From: Castellaniella sp049651205
GTDB lineage: Bacteria; Pseudomonadota; Gammaproteobacteria; Burkholderiales; Burkholderiaceae_B
Direction: 5' to 3'
DNA: 64,000 bases
Assembly: GCF_049651205.1 (NCBI RefSeq)
Contig: NZ_JBASBR010000004.1
Location: forward strand, 372,001 to 436,000
Shown: one piece after another, positions 1 through 7,518 of the stretch
Layout of the letters: every line of letters starts with the position of its first letter
How positions within the stretch are numbered: position 1 is the first letter of the stretch
The notes under the pieces: generated by a model
Database searches by the model: none
What the model was told of the DNA's origin: nothing
The model's input: only the letters and a program-made list of their open reading frames with translations
Program-made: the position numbers and the translations under genes

Positions 1-457
1 CGCGCGACACTCCGCCCAACAACCACCAGGCAATCCCCGCCGAGATAAAAGCCGCCAATAGGCGCTTGCCCGAGCCGATATCTTTGGTGATGTCTTCGAG
101 GAGGCCGGCTACAAACACCGGTAAGGCCGCCACAAACAGGGCGGGCCATAGCCAGGTGAGCGTCATGTTGCGTGGCCCCAACACCAGCAAACCGGCCAGA
201 CTGCCGGCAACCAGCGCAAGCCCCCCTACCCGCGGCGCGGCACGTTTGTGCATTGCCTGGGGCTTGTGCATATCGGTGTCGCCCGTGAAACGGCCGTGCC
301 AACGCTCGGACGCCACGATGAGACCACCCACCATGAAGGCCACTACCCCGATCAAGGGCCAGCTGAGTGATGCGGACAGACTGGAGGCGTTCAAGGCAAT
401 CCCGAATAGACAAAACGAGATTATCGACCAAATTTGTAACTTGTGCCGTTGCGACAA
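1..457 (-). CDS. Glycosyltransferase family 4 (MraY/WecA-like), 5' part only
   Basis: The gene runs off the left edge, so only the N-terminal part is present. Translating the minus strand gives hydrophobic segments separated by a loop reading HKPQAMHKRAAPRVGGLAL, then a second loop with GLLEDITK. This layout (DxxxxHKxxxPRxGG, then a short acidic loop after a membrane segment) is typical of the MraY/WecA family, which transfers sugar-1-phosphate from a UDP-sugar to undecaprenyl phosphate at the inner membrane. It probably starts O-antigen or another surface glycan, but the substrate cannot be read here. No in-frame ATG lies upstream of the first membrane segment. A TTG at 457 is the best start I see, but it has no clear ribosome binding site, so the start is uncertain. 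The gabD terminator lies just upstream. Confidence 0.65.
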   Translation of the reverse strand, partial: MSQRHKLQIWSIISFCLFGIALNASSLSASLSWPLIGVVAFMVGGLIVASERWHGRFTGDTDMHKPQAMHKRAAPRVGGLALVAGSLAGLLVLGPRNMTLTWLWPALFVAALPVFVAGLLEDITKDIGSGKRLLAAFISAGIAWWLLGGVSR

Positions 458-470
458 AGATACAGATGCA

Positions 471-521
471 ACAAAAGCAGAAACAAAACGCCTCCATCCC
501 CTTGAAAACAGGGGATGGAGG
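471..521 (-). terminator. Intrinsic terminator of gabD
   Basis: A perfect 11-bp inverted repeat (CCTCCATCCCC at 491-501 and GGGGATGGAGG at 511-521, 9-base loop) starts 6 bases after the gabD stop. On the minus strand it is followed by a T-rich tail down to about 471. It separates gabD from the downstream transferase gene. Confidence 0.85.
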
Positions 522-526
522 CGCGA

Positions 527-1981
527 TCAGGCGATGACCATCGACAGATATTTGACGACCAGGTATTCGTCCAAACCGTAATGAGAACCTTCACGCCCCA
601 GCCCGGATTGCTTGACGCCACCAAACGGGACAGCCTCGTTGGAGATCAGGCCCGTATTGATGCCAACCATCCCGTACTCCAGCGCCTCGGCCACCCGCCA
701 GACACGGCCAATATCCCGGCTATAAAAGTAGGCCGCCAGCCCATACTCGGTGTCGTTGGCCATCCGGATGACTTCGGCATCATCCGAGAACCGGAACAAG
801 GGGGCCACCGGGCCAAAGGTTTCTTCGTTGGCCAGCATCATGGTGTCGCGTGCGTCTGCCAGCACAGTGGGCTGAAAATACGTGCCTCCCAGCGAGTGAG
901 GCTTGCCCCCGGTTAGCACCCGCCCGCCCTTGGAGACCGCATCGGCGATATGCTCCTTGACCTTGGCCAGCGCCTTTTCGTCGATCAGGGGCCCCTGGGT
1001 GATGCCTTCATCCAGCCCATTGCCCACGCGCAGGCCTTCTACGGCCTTTACCAGCTTCTGGCTGAAGGCATCATAGACAGCATCCTGCACATAAAAGCGG
1101 TTGGTGCACACGCAGGTTTGGCCGGTGTTGCGATATTTGCTGGCAATGGCGCCTTCAACCGCCGCATCCAGATCGGCATCATCAAACACAATAAAGGGTG
1201 CGTTGCCGCCAAGCTCAAGCGAGAGTTTCTTGATGCTGGGTGCGCATTGCTTCATCAGCAACCGGCCGACCTCGGTAGAGCCGGTAAAGGACATCTTGCG
1301 CACCCGTTCGTTGGAGGTCATCTCGGCGCCGATCTCGGCAGAGTTGCCTGTCAGCACCGAAAACACACCGGCAGGCACGCCTGCCTCTTGCGCCAATACC
1401 GCCAGCGCAAGTGCCGAAAACGGCGTTTGGCCGGCTGGCTTGACCACCAACGGACACCCTGCCGCCAGCGCAGCACCCGCCTTGCGCGTGATCATGGAAG
1501 ACGGGAAATTCCATGGGGTAATCGCCGCACATACGCCAACGGGCTCTTTGATCACCACCACGCGCCGGTTGGCGGCATAACTGGGGATCACATCACCATA
1601 GGCACGCTTGCCTTCCTCGGCAAACCATTCCAGAAACGCTGCACCATAGGCAATCTCTCCGAGAGACTCTTTAAGCGGCTTGCCCTGCTCGGCCGTCATG
1701 ATGACGGCGAGATCCTCGGCGTTTTCTGTCATCAGCTCGAACCAGCGCCGCAGCACCGCCGCGCGCTCTTTGGCTGTCTTGACACGCCAACTCGCCCAGG
1801 CGCGCTCGGCGGCCTCGATGGCACGGCGTGTTTCGGCCGCGCCCATATAGGGCACCTTGCCGATAATTTCACCCGTGGCCGGGTTGTTGACGGTGATCAC
1901 CTCGCCTGAATCTGCATCGCACCACCGACCATCCAGGTACGCCTGCTGACGCAGGAGATCGGGGTTTTTCAGTGAAAACAT
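527..1981 (-). CDS. gabD: NAD(P)-dependent succinate-semialdehyde dehydrogenase
   Basis: This 484-residue aldehyde dehydrogenase matches the usual GabD length of about 480. Visible landmarks are PWNFP near residue 156 (oxyanion Asn158), FTGSTEVG near 232 (cofactor loop), LELGG with the general base Glu256, and GQTCVC with the catalytic Cys290. A second Cys two residues later is usual in GabD. It oxidises succinate semialdehyde to succinate, the last step of GABA or 4-hydroxybutyrate breakdown, in the cytoplasm. The start is supported by GGAGG six bases upstream. No GABA transaminase gene is adjacent, so the true semialdehyde substrate (succinate or glutarate semialdehyde) is inferred. It lies downstream of a structured RNA candidate and ends at a strong terminator. 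Confidence 0.88.
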   Translation of the reverse strand: MFSLKNPDLLRQQAYLDGRWCDADSGEVITVNNPATGEIIGKVPYMGAAETRRAIEAAERAWASWRVKTAKERAAVLRRWFELMTENAEDLAVIMTAEQGKPLKESLGEIAYGAAFLEWFAEEGKRAYGDVIPSYAANRRVVVIKEPVGVCAAITPWNFPSSMITRKAGAALAAGCPLVVKPAGQTPFSALALAVLAQEAGVPAGVFSVLTGNSAEIGAEMTSNERVRKMSFTGSTEVGRLLMKQCAPSIKKLSLELGGNAPFIVFDDADLDAAVEGAIASKYRNTGQTCVCTNRFYVQDAVYDAFSQKLVKAVEGLRVGNGLDEGITQGPLIDEKALAKVKEHIADAVSKGGRVLTGGKPHSLGGTYFQPTVLADARDTMMLANEETFGPVAPLFRFSDDAEVIRMANDTEYGLAAYFYSRDIGRVWRVAEALEYGMVGINTGLISNEAVPFGGVKQSGLGREGSHYGLDEYLVVKYLSMVIA

Positions 1982-2049
1982 ATCGATCCTCCGTGTTCAT
2001 TGAATAGATAAACACTTTAGGTCATTTCAGATGTGGCCACCAAACAGAC

Positions 2050-2082
2050 AAAAAAAAGCCCAAGATCCGAAGATCTTGAGCT
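2050..2082 (-). terminator. UUCG-capped intrinsic terminator of the small RNA
   Basis: On the minus strand an 11-bp stem (AGCTCAAGATC with GATCTTGGGCT, one G-U pair) is capped by a C(UUCG)G tetraloop and followed by a run of eight T. This is a textbook strong terminator. It lies about 70 bases upstream of the gabD start codon. Confidence 0.88.
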
Positions 2083-2201
2083 AAATCCACCAAAGGAGGA
2101 GGGTGGAGGAGACAACCTGGGCATGTCGGGCTACGAAGGCCTGGGGCCTGAGCCGGTGATGTTGAGGGTTTTCCCGCTGCAATCACCTTGCGACATCCGA
2201 T
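2050..2201 (-). ncRNA. Candidate structured small RNA or gabD leader
   Basis: The gap between coq7 and gabD holds a self-contained minus-strand transcription unit with a sigma70-type promoter, a foldable body and an intrinsic terminator. From the 5' end, a 6-bp stem (2191-2196 with 2123-2128) closes a compact three-way junction. Inside it are an arm GGTGAT/ATCACC (2182-2187 with 2155-2160) and an arm GGCT/AGCC topped by AGGCC/GGCCT (2129-2154). Next is a hairpin, stem UCCACC/GGUGGA, showing CUCCUCCUUU in its loop (2086-2107), then the UUCG-capped terminator. The loop is complementary to Shine-Dalgarno sequences. I do not recognise the family. It could be a trans-acting sRNA or, since gabD starts about 70 bases further on, an attenuating leader. 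Confidence 0.55.
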
Positions 2202-2207
2202 AATCAA

Positions 2208-2237
2208 ATTATATAAACAGGTATTGTTGCGTTGCAA
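2208..2237 (-). promoter_or_regulatory. Promoter of the small RNA candidate
   Basis: On the minus strand TTGCAA (2232-2237) and a perfect TATAAT (2208-2213) are separated by 18 bases. The predicted start is near 2201. The rest of the gap, 2238-2339, is AT-rich and I see no gene in it. It probably carries the coq7 3' untranslated region. Confidence 0.6.
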
Positions 2238-2339
2238 GAATTATTTGATGTCAATAGATGACAGCCATAGGTTTGTTGCTTTTTCAACACAAACTACGGG
2301 CAAACAAGGGTAATCCTTCTCCGCTTTTGGGCCCAATCA

Positions 2340-3014
2340 TCAGATTCGATAGGCACTGGTGGTCATGACCTTGGACATCAGCCGCATCGCCCAACGTACC
2401 GGCGCCGGCAAGGGGGCGGCCCCGTGATGCTCTGCCGTGGCACGATGGCCGATCTCGTCATCGCGCATCTGGGTGACAACTTGCCTTGAACGATGGTCAT
2501 GCTCGGGCAGCGTACTCAGGTGCCCATCCAGATGCTCCTCTACCTGACGCTCGGTCTCGGCCATAAAGCCCAGGTTATGGGGCACTCCTGCCCGGCTGGC
2601 CGCCAGGCCCAGGCCAAACGAACCCGCATACCACAGGGGATTCAGTATGCTGGGCCGGCTTTGAAGCTCGTCCAGGCGCTGACGGCACCAGGCCAGATGA
2701 TCCACTTCTTCGGCGGCCGCCTGGTACAACACCGCGCGGATGCTCTCGTCGCGGCACAGCAAAGCCTGGCCGCGATACAAGGCCTGCGCGCAGATTTCAC
2801 CCACGTGATTGACTCTCATAAGGCCCGCACTGTGGCGCGATTCGTCTGAGGACAGAGCTGGATCGTCTGGGTTCACAAGCCCAGCGGGATACGCGCGATC
2901 ATGCGGTACGCTGCCATCAAGCACCTGCAAGGCGCGCCCGCCTTCGGCCAGCAACTGATCCAGGAAGGTGCGACGGCGCTGCCAAGGCCCTGAAGAAGTG
3001 GGAGAGGAAGTCAT
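2340..3014 (-). CDS. coq7: 2-polyprenyl-3-methyl-6-methoxy-1,4-benzoquinone monooxygenase
   Basis: This 224-residue protein carries the di-iron carboxylate pattern of Coq7: MRVNHVGEICAQALY, then AAAEEVDHLAWC, then ETERQVEEHLD, then RDDEIGHR. Each supplies Glu or ExxH ligands in the expected order. Coq7 hydroxylates demethoxyubiquinone late in ubiquinone synthesis, using O2, at the inner membrane. It is the last gene of a minus-strand run that begins with a cbb3-like oxidase. The 12-base gap to the preceding membrane protein gene suggests co-transcription and links an O2-consuming quinone step to a respiratory oxidase. The start has GGATT upstream. Length and motifs are ordinary for the bacterial family. 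Confidence 0.92.
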   Translation of the reverse strand: MTSSPTSSGPWQRRRTFLDQLLAEGGRALQVLDGSVPHDRAYPAGLVNPDDPALSSDESRHSAGLMRVNHVGEICAQALYRGQALLCRDESIRAVLYQAAAEEVDHLAWCRQRLDELQSRPSILNPLWYAGSFGLGLAASRAGVPHNLGFMAETERQVEEHLDGHLSTLPEHDHRSRQVVTQMRDDEIGHRATAEHHGAAPLPAPVRWAMRLMSKVMTTSAYRI

Positions 3015-3026
3015 ACAGCAATCCTT

Positions 3027-3752
3027 TTAACGACTCAGAAACCGCCAGATGGGCTTGAGTGCAACCAGCAGCCAACATGAGGGCAACACAATGGCCAGTG
3101 CAATCAGGCCACGCCCGGCCCAAATCTGATCATCCTGCAAGTATGCATTACACAGACGAATGGGCTGATCCAGATAGACCATCCCGACGATAGCACTCAT
3201 CCAGCAAAAATTGCCCAAGAAGAACAGTTTGATGACGACATTGGCGCGGCGCACCGAAGCACTCAGCAAGCCGCCGCACAAGGGCAAGCCAATATACTTG
3301 AAAGCCGCCACACGCCAATCGACCAGCGCATCATCCAGTGCCTTGGGGATCATCCACCCCGCCCCCACCAGGCTGACAAACAACAGCCCCGGGATCCCGT
3401 AGGCGTTCCATGACCAACGGATCCGGCGCCCCGACGTGGGCTGCCACATTGGCCGCGGCTGTCTTTGGGCCGGCACCGGACCCTGTGCCGCGCCAGGCCC
3501 TATTGGGCTTGCCAACGCCGCCGAGCCCTGAAAGGCCGACGACTGCGCCTCGTGTACCGCCGGAGGGTTGATGGCAAGCTCTGCAAACAGGCCGGAGAGC
3601 ACTAACAACGGGATCTGCACCAGCATGTGCAGACTCATCAGCGCAGTCAGGGCATCATGAAAGCCCAGGGCAACACCCGCGCAGGCCACGGCCGCCAGCA
3701 GACACGCTACCCGCTGCCCCTGGACAGTCATCAGGCTCTGCCCGATCTTCAT
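3027..3752 (-). CDS. Hypothetical membrane protein in oxidase operon
   Basis: This 241-residue protein has about five or six hydrophobic segments, the first near residues 15-30. A Pro/Gln/Ala-rich hydrophilic stretch near residues 80-115 splits it in two. The segment HMLVQIPLLVLSGLF resembles the His-containing membrane helix of CtaG-like copper chaperones, but too little matches to name it. The ATG overlaps the stop of the SCO gene (ATGA at 3749-3752), so it is translationally coupled to a copper-delivery gene. A role in oxidase assembly is therefore inferred from context only. An upstream in-frame start near 3830 would lie inside the SCO gene and is less likely. Confidence 0.7.
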   Translation of the reverse strand: MKIGQSLMTVQGQRVACLLAAVACAGVALGFHDALTALMSLHMLVQIPLLVLSGLFAELAINPPAVHEAQSSAFQGSAALASPIGPGAAQGPVPAQRQPRPMWQPTSGRRIRWSWNAYGIPGLLFVSLVGAGWMIPKALDDALVDWRVAAFKYIGLPLCGGLLSASVRRANVVIKLFFLGNFCWMSAIVGMVYLDQPIRLCNAYLQDDQIWAGRGLIALAIVLPSCWLLVALKPIWRFLSR

Positions 3753-4405
3753 GGTTGCCCCCCGGCACCCGGACTGGAAGCCGCACCGGGCACAGCTGCC
3801 AAGGCAGATTTGGCCGCCTTGAGCGCCCAACCCGGATCATCAAGATCCACGACCCGCACCAGCTGACCACCTGGTGTCACCACATGAAATGCCGCATTGT
3901 GCTCGAACTCACCCAGCGGGGCGGGCACCACAACGATCCCGAACAAATCCAGTATGGCCTTGCGCTGAATTGGGTCTTCAAGGGTATAAAACTGCCACAC
4001 CTTTGGATCAGCCCCCATGCGCACCGAGTAACGTGCCAGATCCTGGGCATCGTCCCGAGGATCGAAGCTCAGGCTGATCAGGCGCAGCCTGTCTTGCAGC
4101 CCCTCGGCCTTGATGGCGTCTTGCAGACGCTCGGTCAGTGAGCCCTGTGCCAGACATAGAGAAATGCATCGTGCATAAAAAAAATTGACGATGGCGACTC
4201 GGCCATCGTCATGAAGCAATTGACGCAAGGAGTGCTGCTGGCCAGAATCCGCCAGCACCCGTGCTGAAGGAATTTCACGCGGGTGAACCTGGATATCCTG
4301 ACGGCGGGCGGTTTCGGCGGTCAGGGCGGTGAACCCGTTGGTGAGGCCAAACAACACCCCCACCCCCGCAGCCAATGCAACAACCAGGGAAATCACCCAC
4401 CGCAT
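3749..4405 (-). CDS. SCO1/SenC-type copper chaperone
   Basis: This 218-residue protein has one N-terminal membrane anchor (residues 4-24) and a thioredoxin-like domain facing the periplasm. The copper site of SCO proteins is visible: CISLC (CxxxC) after the strand VAIVNFFYAR, and the distal His in FEHNAAFHVV. SCO proteins deliver copper to, or reduce the cysteines of, haem-copper oxidases. It lies 15 bases downstream of a membrane cytochrome c gene and overlaps the next gene by 4 bases, so it belongs to the oxidase operon. It likely serves the CuB site of the CcoN-like subunit encoded upstream. The C-terminal tail is rich in Ala, Gly and Pro. Confidence 0.87.
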   Translation of the reverse strand: MRWVISLVVALAAGVGVLFGLTNGFTALTAETARRQDIQVHPREIPSARVLADSGQQHSLRQLLHDDGRVAIVNFFYARCISLCLAQGSLTERLQDAIKAEGLQDRLRLISLSFDPRDDAQDLARYSVRMGADPKVWQFYTLEDPIQRKAILDLFGIVVVPAPLGEFEHNAAFHVVTPGGQLVRVVDLDDPGWALKAAKSALAAVPGAASSPGAGGQP

Positions 4406-4420
4406 GACGAAACCGCCTGC

Positions 4421-5005
4421 TTACTTTTTCTCGAGCATGGGGCGGAGATCTTCGTCGCCTTTCCAGGGAGTGGTCTGGCCTTTGCTTTCTTCACGCACCT
4501 TGGCCACAAACGAGGCATCGATGGTGGACGCAGAATTACCAAAGCTGGTGCGCACGTGGCTGACAATGGCAGCGACTTCCTCGTCGGAGAACTTATCCTG
4601 GAAGTGCGGCATTTCGCCGTTGTACTTGACACCTTCGACCGTCAGCGGGCCATGGATGCCGTGCAGCACAATACGTACCATAACGCCCGGATCCTTGGCA
4701 TCCACCCATTCGGATTTGGACAAGGGAGGAAATACACCGGGGATACCTGCCCCACTAGCCTGGTGACATGCCACGCAGTTGGCGGTGTACAGCTGGCCGC
4801 CATCGGCCTTGGCCGGCACGGCAAAATCAGCCATGACGCGGTCGTCACCCACAGAGGGAGGCATGGGAGTATAGGACGCATACAGATGCCAGACAGCCCA
4901 CACCAGCAAAACGCCGATGATGGTCAGGACAAGCTTGGGGATCGGCCGGCTACCCTCGACAGGCTCGGGTTGCTCGCGACGCTGCTGCGTATATTTATTG
5001 CTCAT
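4421..5005 (-). CDS. Membrane-anchored mono-haem cytochrome c
   Basis: The 194-residue protein has one N-terminal membrane segment (about residues 23-44), then a class I cytochrome c domain. It has a single haem-binding CVACH and a distal Met candidate in GEMPHF. It starts inside the ccoO stop (ATGA overlap at 5002-5005) and sits where ccoP is normally found. CcoP has two CxxCH motifs and this protein has one, so it may replace CcoP as the electron entry subunit or act as a donor cytochrome. The charged C-terminus (KGDEDLRPMLEKK) is probably periplasmic. Confidence 0.85.
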   Translation of the reverse strand: MSNKYTQQRREQPEPVEGSRPIPKLVLTIIGVLLVWAVWHLYASYTPMPPSVGDDRVMADFAVPAKADGGQLYTANCVACHQASGAGIPGVFPPLSKSEWVDAKDPGVMVRIVLHGIHGPLTVEGVKYNGEMPHFQDKFSDEEVAAIVSHVRTSFGNSASTIDASFVAKVREESKGQTTPWKGDEDLRPMLEKK

Positions 5006-5640
5006 TTCTTATCTCCTTCGGCCTTGGCTGCCGGCTGCTCTGGCAGCTTGGGAAGCTGGGCATCAGGATGAACCGGATACGTGTGATCCAGACCGATCAG
5101 ATATGCCACAAGATCCAGTGCCTCGGGGGTGGCAACGACCACACGGCCATCGGCAGGGGCGTAGGCGGGCGGCAGATTGACCACCTTATCGCCGGCTTCG
5201 GCTTTGTCCTTGAGCTTGAACATGAACGGAAACGCCGGCATGTTGCTGCCCGGGGTATAGGCCCGGGGCTCGTAGAGGTGTCCGAGGTTCCAGTCGACAC
5301 TGGGCTGGCGCGCACCGATATTGAAGAGGTCAGGCCCCGTACGCATCGTACCCAGGAGGTGAGGATGATCGTAGTAGTAGTCGCCGGCCACGGGTGCGCG
5401 GCCCCAGCCACGCTGGAAGTCGGGCGCCATTGACTGGCTGCGGGGTTGTTGCGAGTGGCAATAGACGCAACCCATCTCGATGTAAACCTGACGGCCGCGC
5501 AGTTGCTGCTCGGTGTAGGGCTTGAGGCCCTCGGAGGGCTGCACATCCGACAGCTGCATATAGGGCAGCACAACCAGAGTGGCCGTGGCCAGGGCGAGGG
5601 TCACCATCGCCCCACTAAGGAGTTTGTATTCGCTTTCCAT
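5002..5640 (-). CDS. ccoO: cbb3-type cytochrome c oxidase subunit II (CcoO-like)
   Basis: This 212-residue protein has one N-terminal membrane helix (residues 8-28) and one haem c site, CVYCH, in the context GRQVYIEMGCVYCHSQQPR. That context, followed by QRGWGR, DYYYDHPHLLGTMRTGPDL and the ARGYTPGS-like PRAYTPGSNMP, is characteristic of CcoO/FixO. The Met in SNMPAF is the likely sixth ligand. It carries electrons to the haem b-CuB subunit. It starts 2 bases after the ccoN stop and overlaps the next cytochrome gene by 4 bases. The tail is Lys/Ala/Glu-rich. Confidence 0.9.
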   Translation of the reverse strand: MESEYKLLSGAMVTLALATATLVVLPYMQLSDVQPSEGLKPYTEQQLRGRQVYIEMGCVYCHSQQPRSQSMAPDFQRGWGRAPVAGDYYYDHPHLLGTMRTGPDLFNIGARQPSVDWNLGHLYEPRAYTPGSNMPAFPFMFKLKDKAEAGDKVVNLPPAYAPADGRVVVATPEALDLVAYLIGLDHTYPVHPDAQLPKLPEQPAAKAEGDKK

Positions 5641-5642
5641 GA

Positions 5643-7316
5643 TCAGGCACCTGCAATCGCCTGAACTTCAGGCTGAGACTTACGTTTATGCAACAAGGCC
5701 GGGCCGACGCGATCGCGGCCATAGCGCAACGCCATCTGCACAAAGTGCACGGCAAACACCAGATGACCGAGGGTCATCAACGAGCCACCCACTGTGCGGG
5801 CTTCGAGATAGGGCATGGTGACCAGCACCGAATCCATGAACGGGCGGGCGGGATCCAGCATGGCAAGACCTTGCAACCAGCCACCGATGGACAGGCCAAT
5901 AATGTAGATACCCATACCCACAACCACGAGCCAGAAGTGCACGATGATCAGCTTAGGATGCGGCCATTCCCAGGACATCACGCGGGGCATCACAAAATAG
6001 ATAGCACCGAACATGACGATGGAGAAGAACGCATACAAGCCCAGGTGCGCGTGAGCCACCGTGAAGTGCGTGAAGTGAGCCACCCGGCTGACACTGCGCA
6101 GGGCTTCGAGAGAGCCCTCGAAGGAACTGACCGTGTACATCATGGCGCCCAGCACAATGAAGCGCAGCGTGGGCGAGTAATACATGGTTTTGAAGTGGCC
6201 ACGCATGGTGAGGTGCTGGTTGACCGAGAAGGCCAGCACAGGGATGATCATCATCATCGACTGAACAATGGACAGCGAGATAAGCCAGTGCGGCACCGGC
6301 CCACCCACCAGGTGGTGCCCGCCCACCTGGCCATAAAAGAAGGCCAGCGCCCAGAACCCGATGAGCGACAGGTTGTAGGACTGAATGGGGCGGCCAATGA
6401 TCTTGGGCAGAAAGTAATACACCGAGGCCAAGGCAATCGGGGTGTAATACAGGCCCAGCACGTTGTGGCCAAACCACCAGTTCATTGTGGCTTGCTCAAC
6501 CCCAAAGTGCACGCCGGGCACCTTGCCCACGAGATACAGCACGGGAAACCAGAACAGCGCTGCGCCCATGTACCAGATGGACACGTACAGGTGATCAACC
6601 TTGCGGTTGCGCAGGGTGAACACCAGAGGCAATGCAATGAGTGAACCACCGATTACCAGCAGAATGCTGATTTGCCAGGGGATTTCGAGCCACTCGAGGC
6701 CGTCGTTGATGCCGGCGGCAATGGCACCCAACCCGGCAATGATGCCGGCGTTCCAGAGCATACAGCCCAGCAATGCAAAGCGGCCGCCATACAGGCGGGT
6801 TTTGAGCAAACGCGGCAGCACCCAGATGGCGATACCAAAGGCGGCCATCGGGCACCAGCCATAGGCCACCATATTAAGGTGCAGCGTGCGCGTGCGGCCA
6901 AAGGTAAGCCAGGCGTATTGGGTGAGGAACTCGGGGTTGTGCAGCTTGATGGAGCTGATCAGGCCAAACGTGGACGCGGCCACCAGCCAGACAATCGCAC
7001 AGGACAGGAACACAAACGTCACATACGCTGTGGACTGGTCGGCCTCCATGCGCTCGGCGAGCTCGGCCTTGAGCTTGCCAGCCAGGGAAGGGTCGATGAC
7101 AGCCTTGCCGCCGTCGGTAACAATCTGTTGCAGACCAGCCCGTTGCTCTGGTGTGGCAGAGGGGTCTTCAACGTGGCCGATTTCGCCTGTTGAGAAGATG
7201 ACCCCGGCCGCAGCAGGGTTGTCATCAAACATGTTCCGACGCAAAGACCAGATAAAAACACCCAGCCCAGTGACGGACAAAATAAAGGTCATTAATAATA
7301 CGGTGACGGTATCCAC
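5643..7316 (-). CDS. ccoN: cbb3-type oxidase subunit I with CcoS-like N-terminus
   Basis: This is a twelve-helix haem-copper oxidase catalytic subunit of the cbb3 class. Key residues are visible: the low-spin haem His in RTLHLNMVAYG, the CuB His of WWFGHNVLG, the His pair GGHH, the cross-linking Tyr in FFYGQ, the Glu in SSFEG, and the high-spin haem and haem b histidines in TVAHAHLG. Its first 50 residues (a single helix, then WSLRRNMFDDNPAAAG) resemble the small assembly protein CcoS, so this looks like a fusion. No fixGHIS or ccoQ is adjacent. The reading frame opens at a TTG (7337) without a ribosome site. I chose the GTG at 7316, which has GGAAG upstream, and the ATG at 7292 is also possible. 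Confidence 0.88.
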   Translation of the reverse strand: MDTVTVLLMTFILSVTGLGVFIWSLRRNMFDDNPAAAGVIFSTGEIGHVEDPSATPEQRAGLQQIVTDGGKAVIDPSLAGKLKAELAERMEADQSTAYVTFVFLSCAIVWLVAASTFGLISSIKLHNPEFLTQYAWLTFGRTRTLHLNMVAYGWCPMAAFGIAIWVLPRLLKTRLYGGRFALLGCMLWNAGIIAGLGAIAAGINDGLEWLEIPWQISILLVIGGSLIALPLVFTLRNRKVDHLYVSIWYMGAALFWFPVLYLVGKVPGVHFGVEQATMNWWFGHNVLGLYYTPIALASVYYFLPKIIGRPIQSYNLSLIGFWALAFFYGQVGGHHLVGGPVPHWLISLSIVQSMMMIIPVLAFSVNQHLTMRGHFKTMYYSPTLRFIVLGAMMYTVSSFEGSLEALRSVSRVAHFTHFTVAHAHLGLYAFFSIVMFGAIYFVMPRVMSWEWPHPKLIIVHFWLVVVGMGIYIIGLSIGGWLQGLAMLDPARPFMDSVLVTMPYLEARTVGGSLMTLGHLVFAVHFVQMALRYGRDRVGPALLHKRKSQPEVQAIAGA

Positions 7317-7518
7317 AGCGCTTCCAGTGAAGGACAATCGAAGCCCGATCTCGGGTATGGGCCCGGATCGGCAACGTGAGATTGTAGCGTTAGTTTTGAT
7401 CTATGATAAATCTGCGAACTTACACAATACGTACAAACCCACATCCAATATGGGGGTTTCAGCCAGGCGTCAGGCGGCTCTTGGATGCTTTGAACTCTTA
7501 AACACAGGACTTGAAACA

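Noticed and set aside
950..1909. Long plus-strand frame of 319 codons opposite gabD
   Set aside because: It is antisense to a complete aldehyde dehydrogenase; long shadow frames are common in GC-rich DNA.
2123..2203. 26-codon plus-strand ORF preceded by GGAGGA
   Set aside because: The spacing to the purine run is too long, no plus-strand promoter or terminator is visible, and the signals all point to a minus-strand RNA.
2022..2237. 71-residue minus-strand reading frame between coq7 and gabD
   Set aside because: It runs through a promoter, stem-loops and a terminator, has no ribosome site and shows no protein-like pattern.
5688..6644. His- and Gln-rich 318-codon frame opposite ccoN
   Set aside because: The His/Gln content is what antisense reading of a membrane protein gives; no family is recognisable.
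7396..7409. FNR-like box TTGATCTATGATAA upstream of ccoN
   Set aside because: Only one half matches the consensus well and the spacing to a TACAAT-like -10 element on the ccoN side is about 19 bases, not the usual 31.
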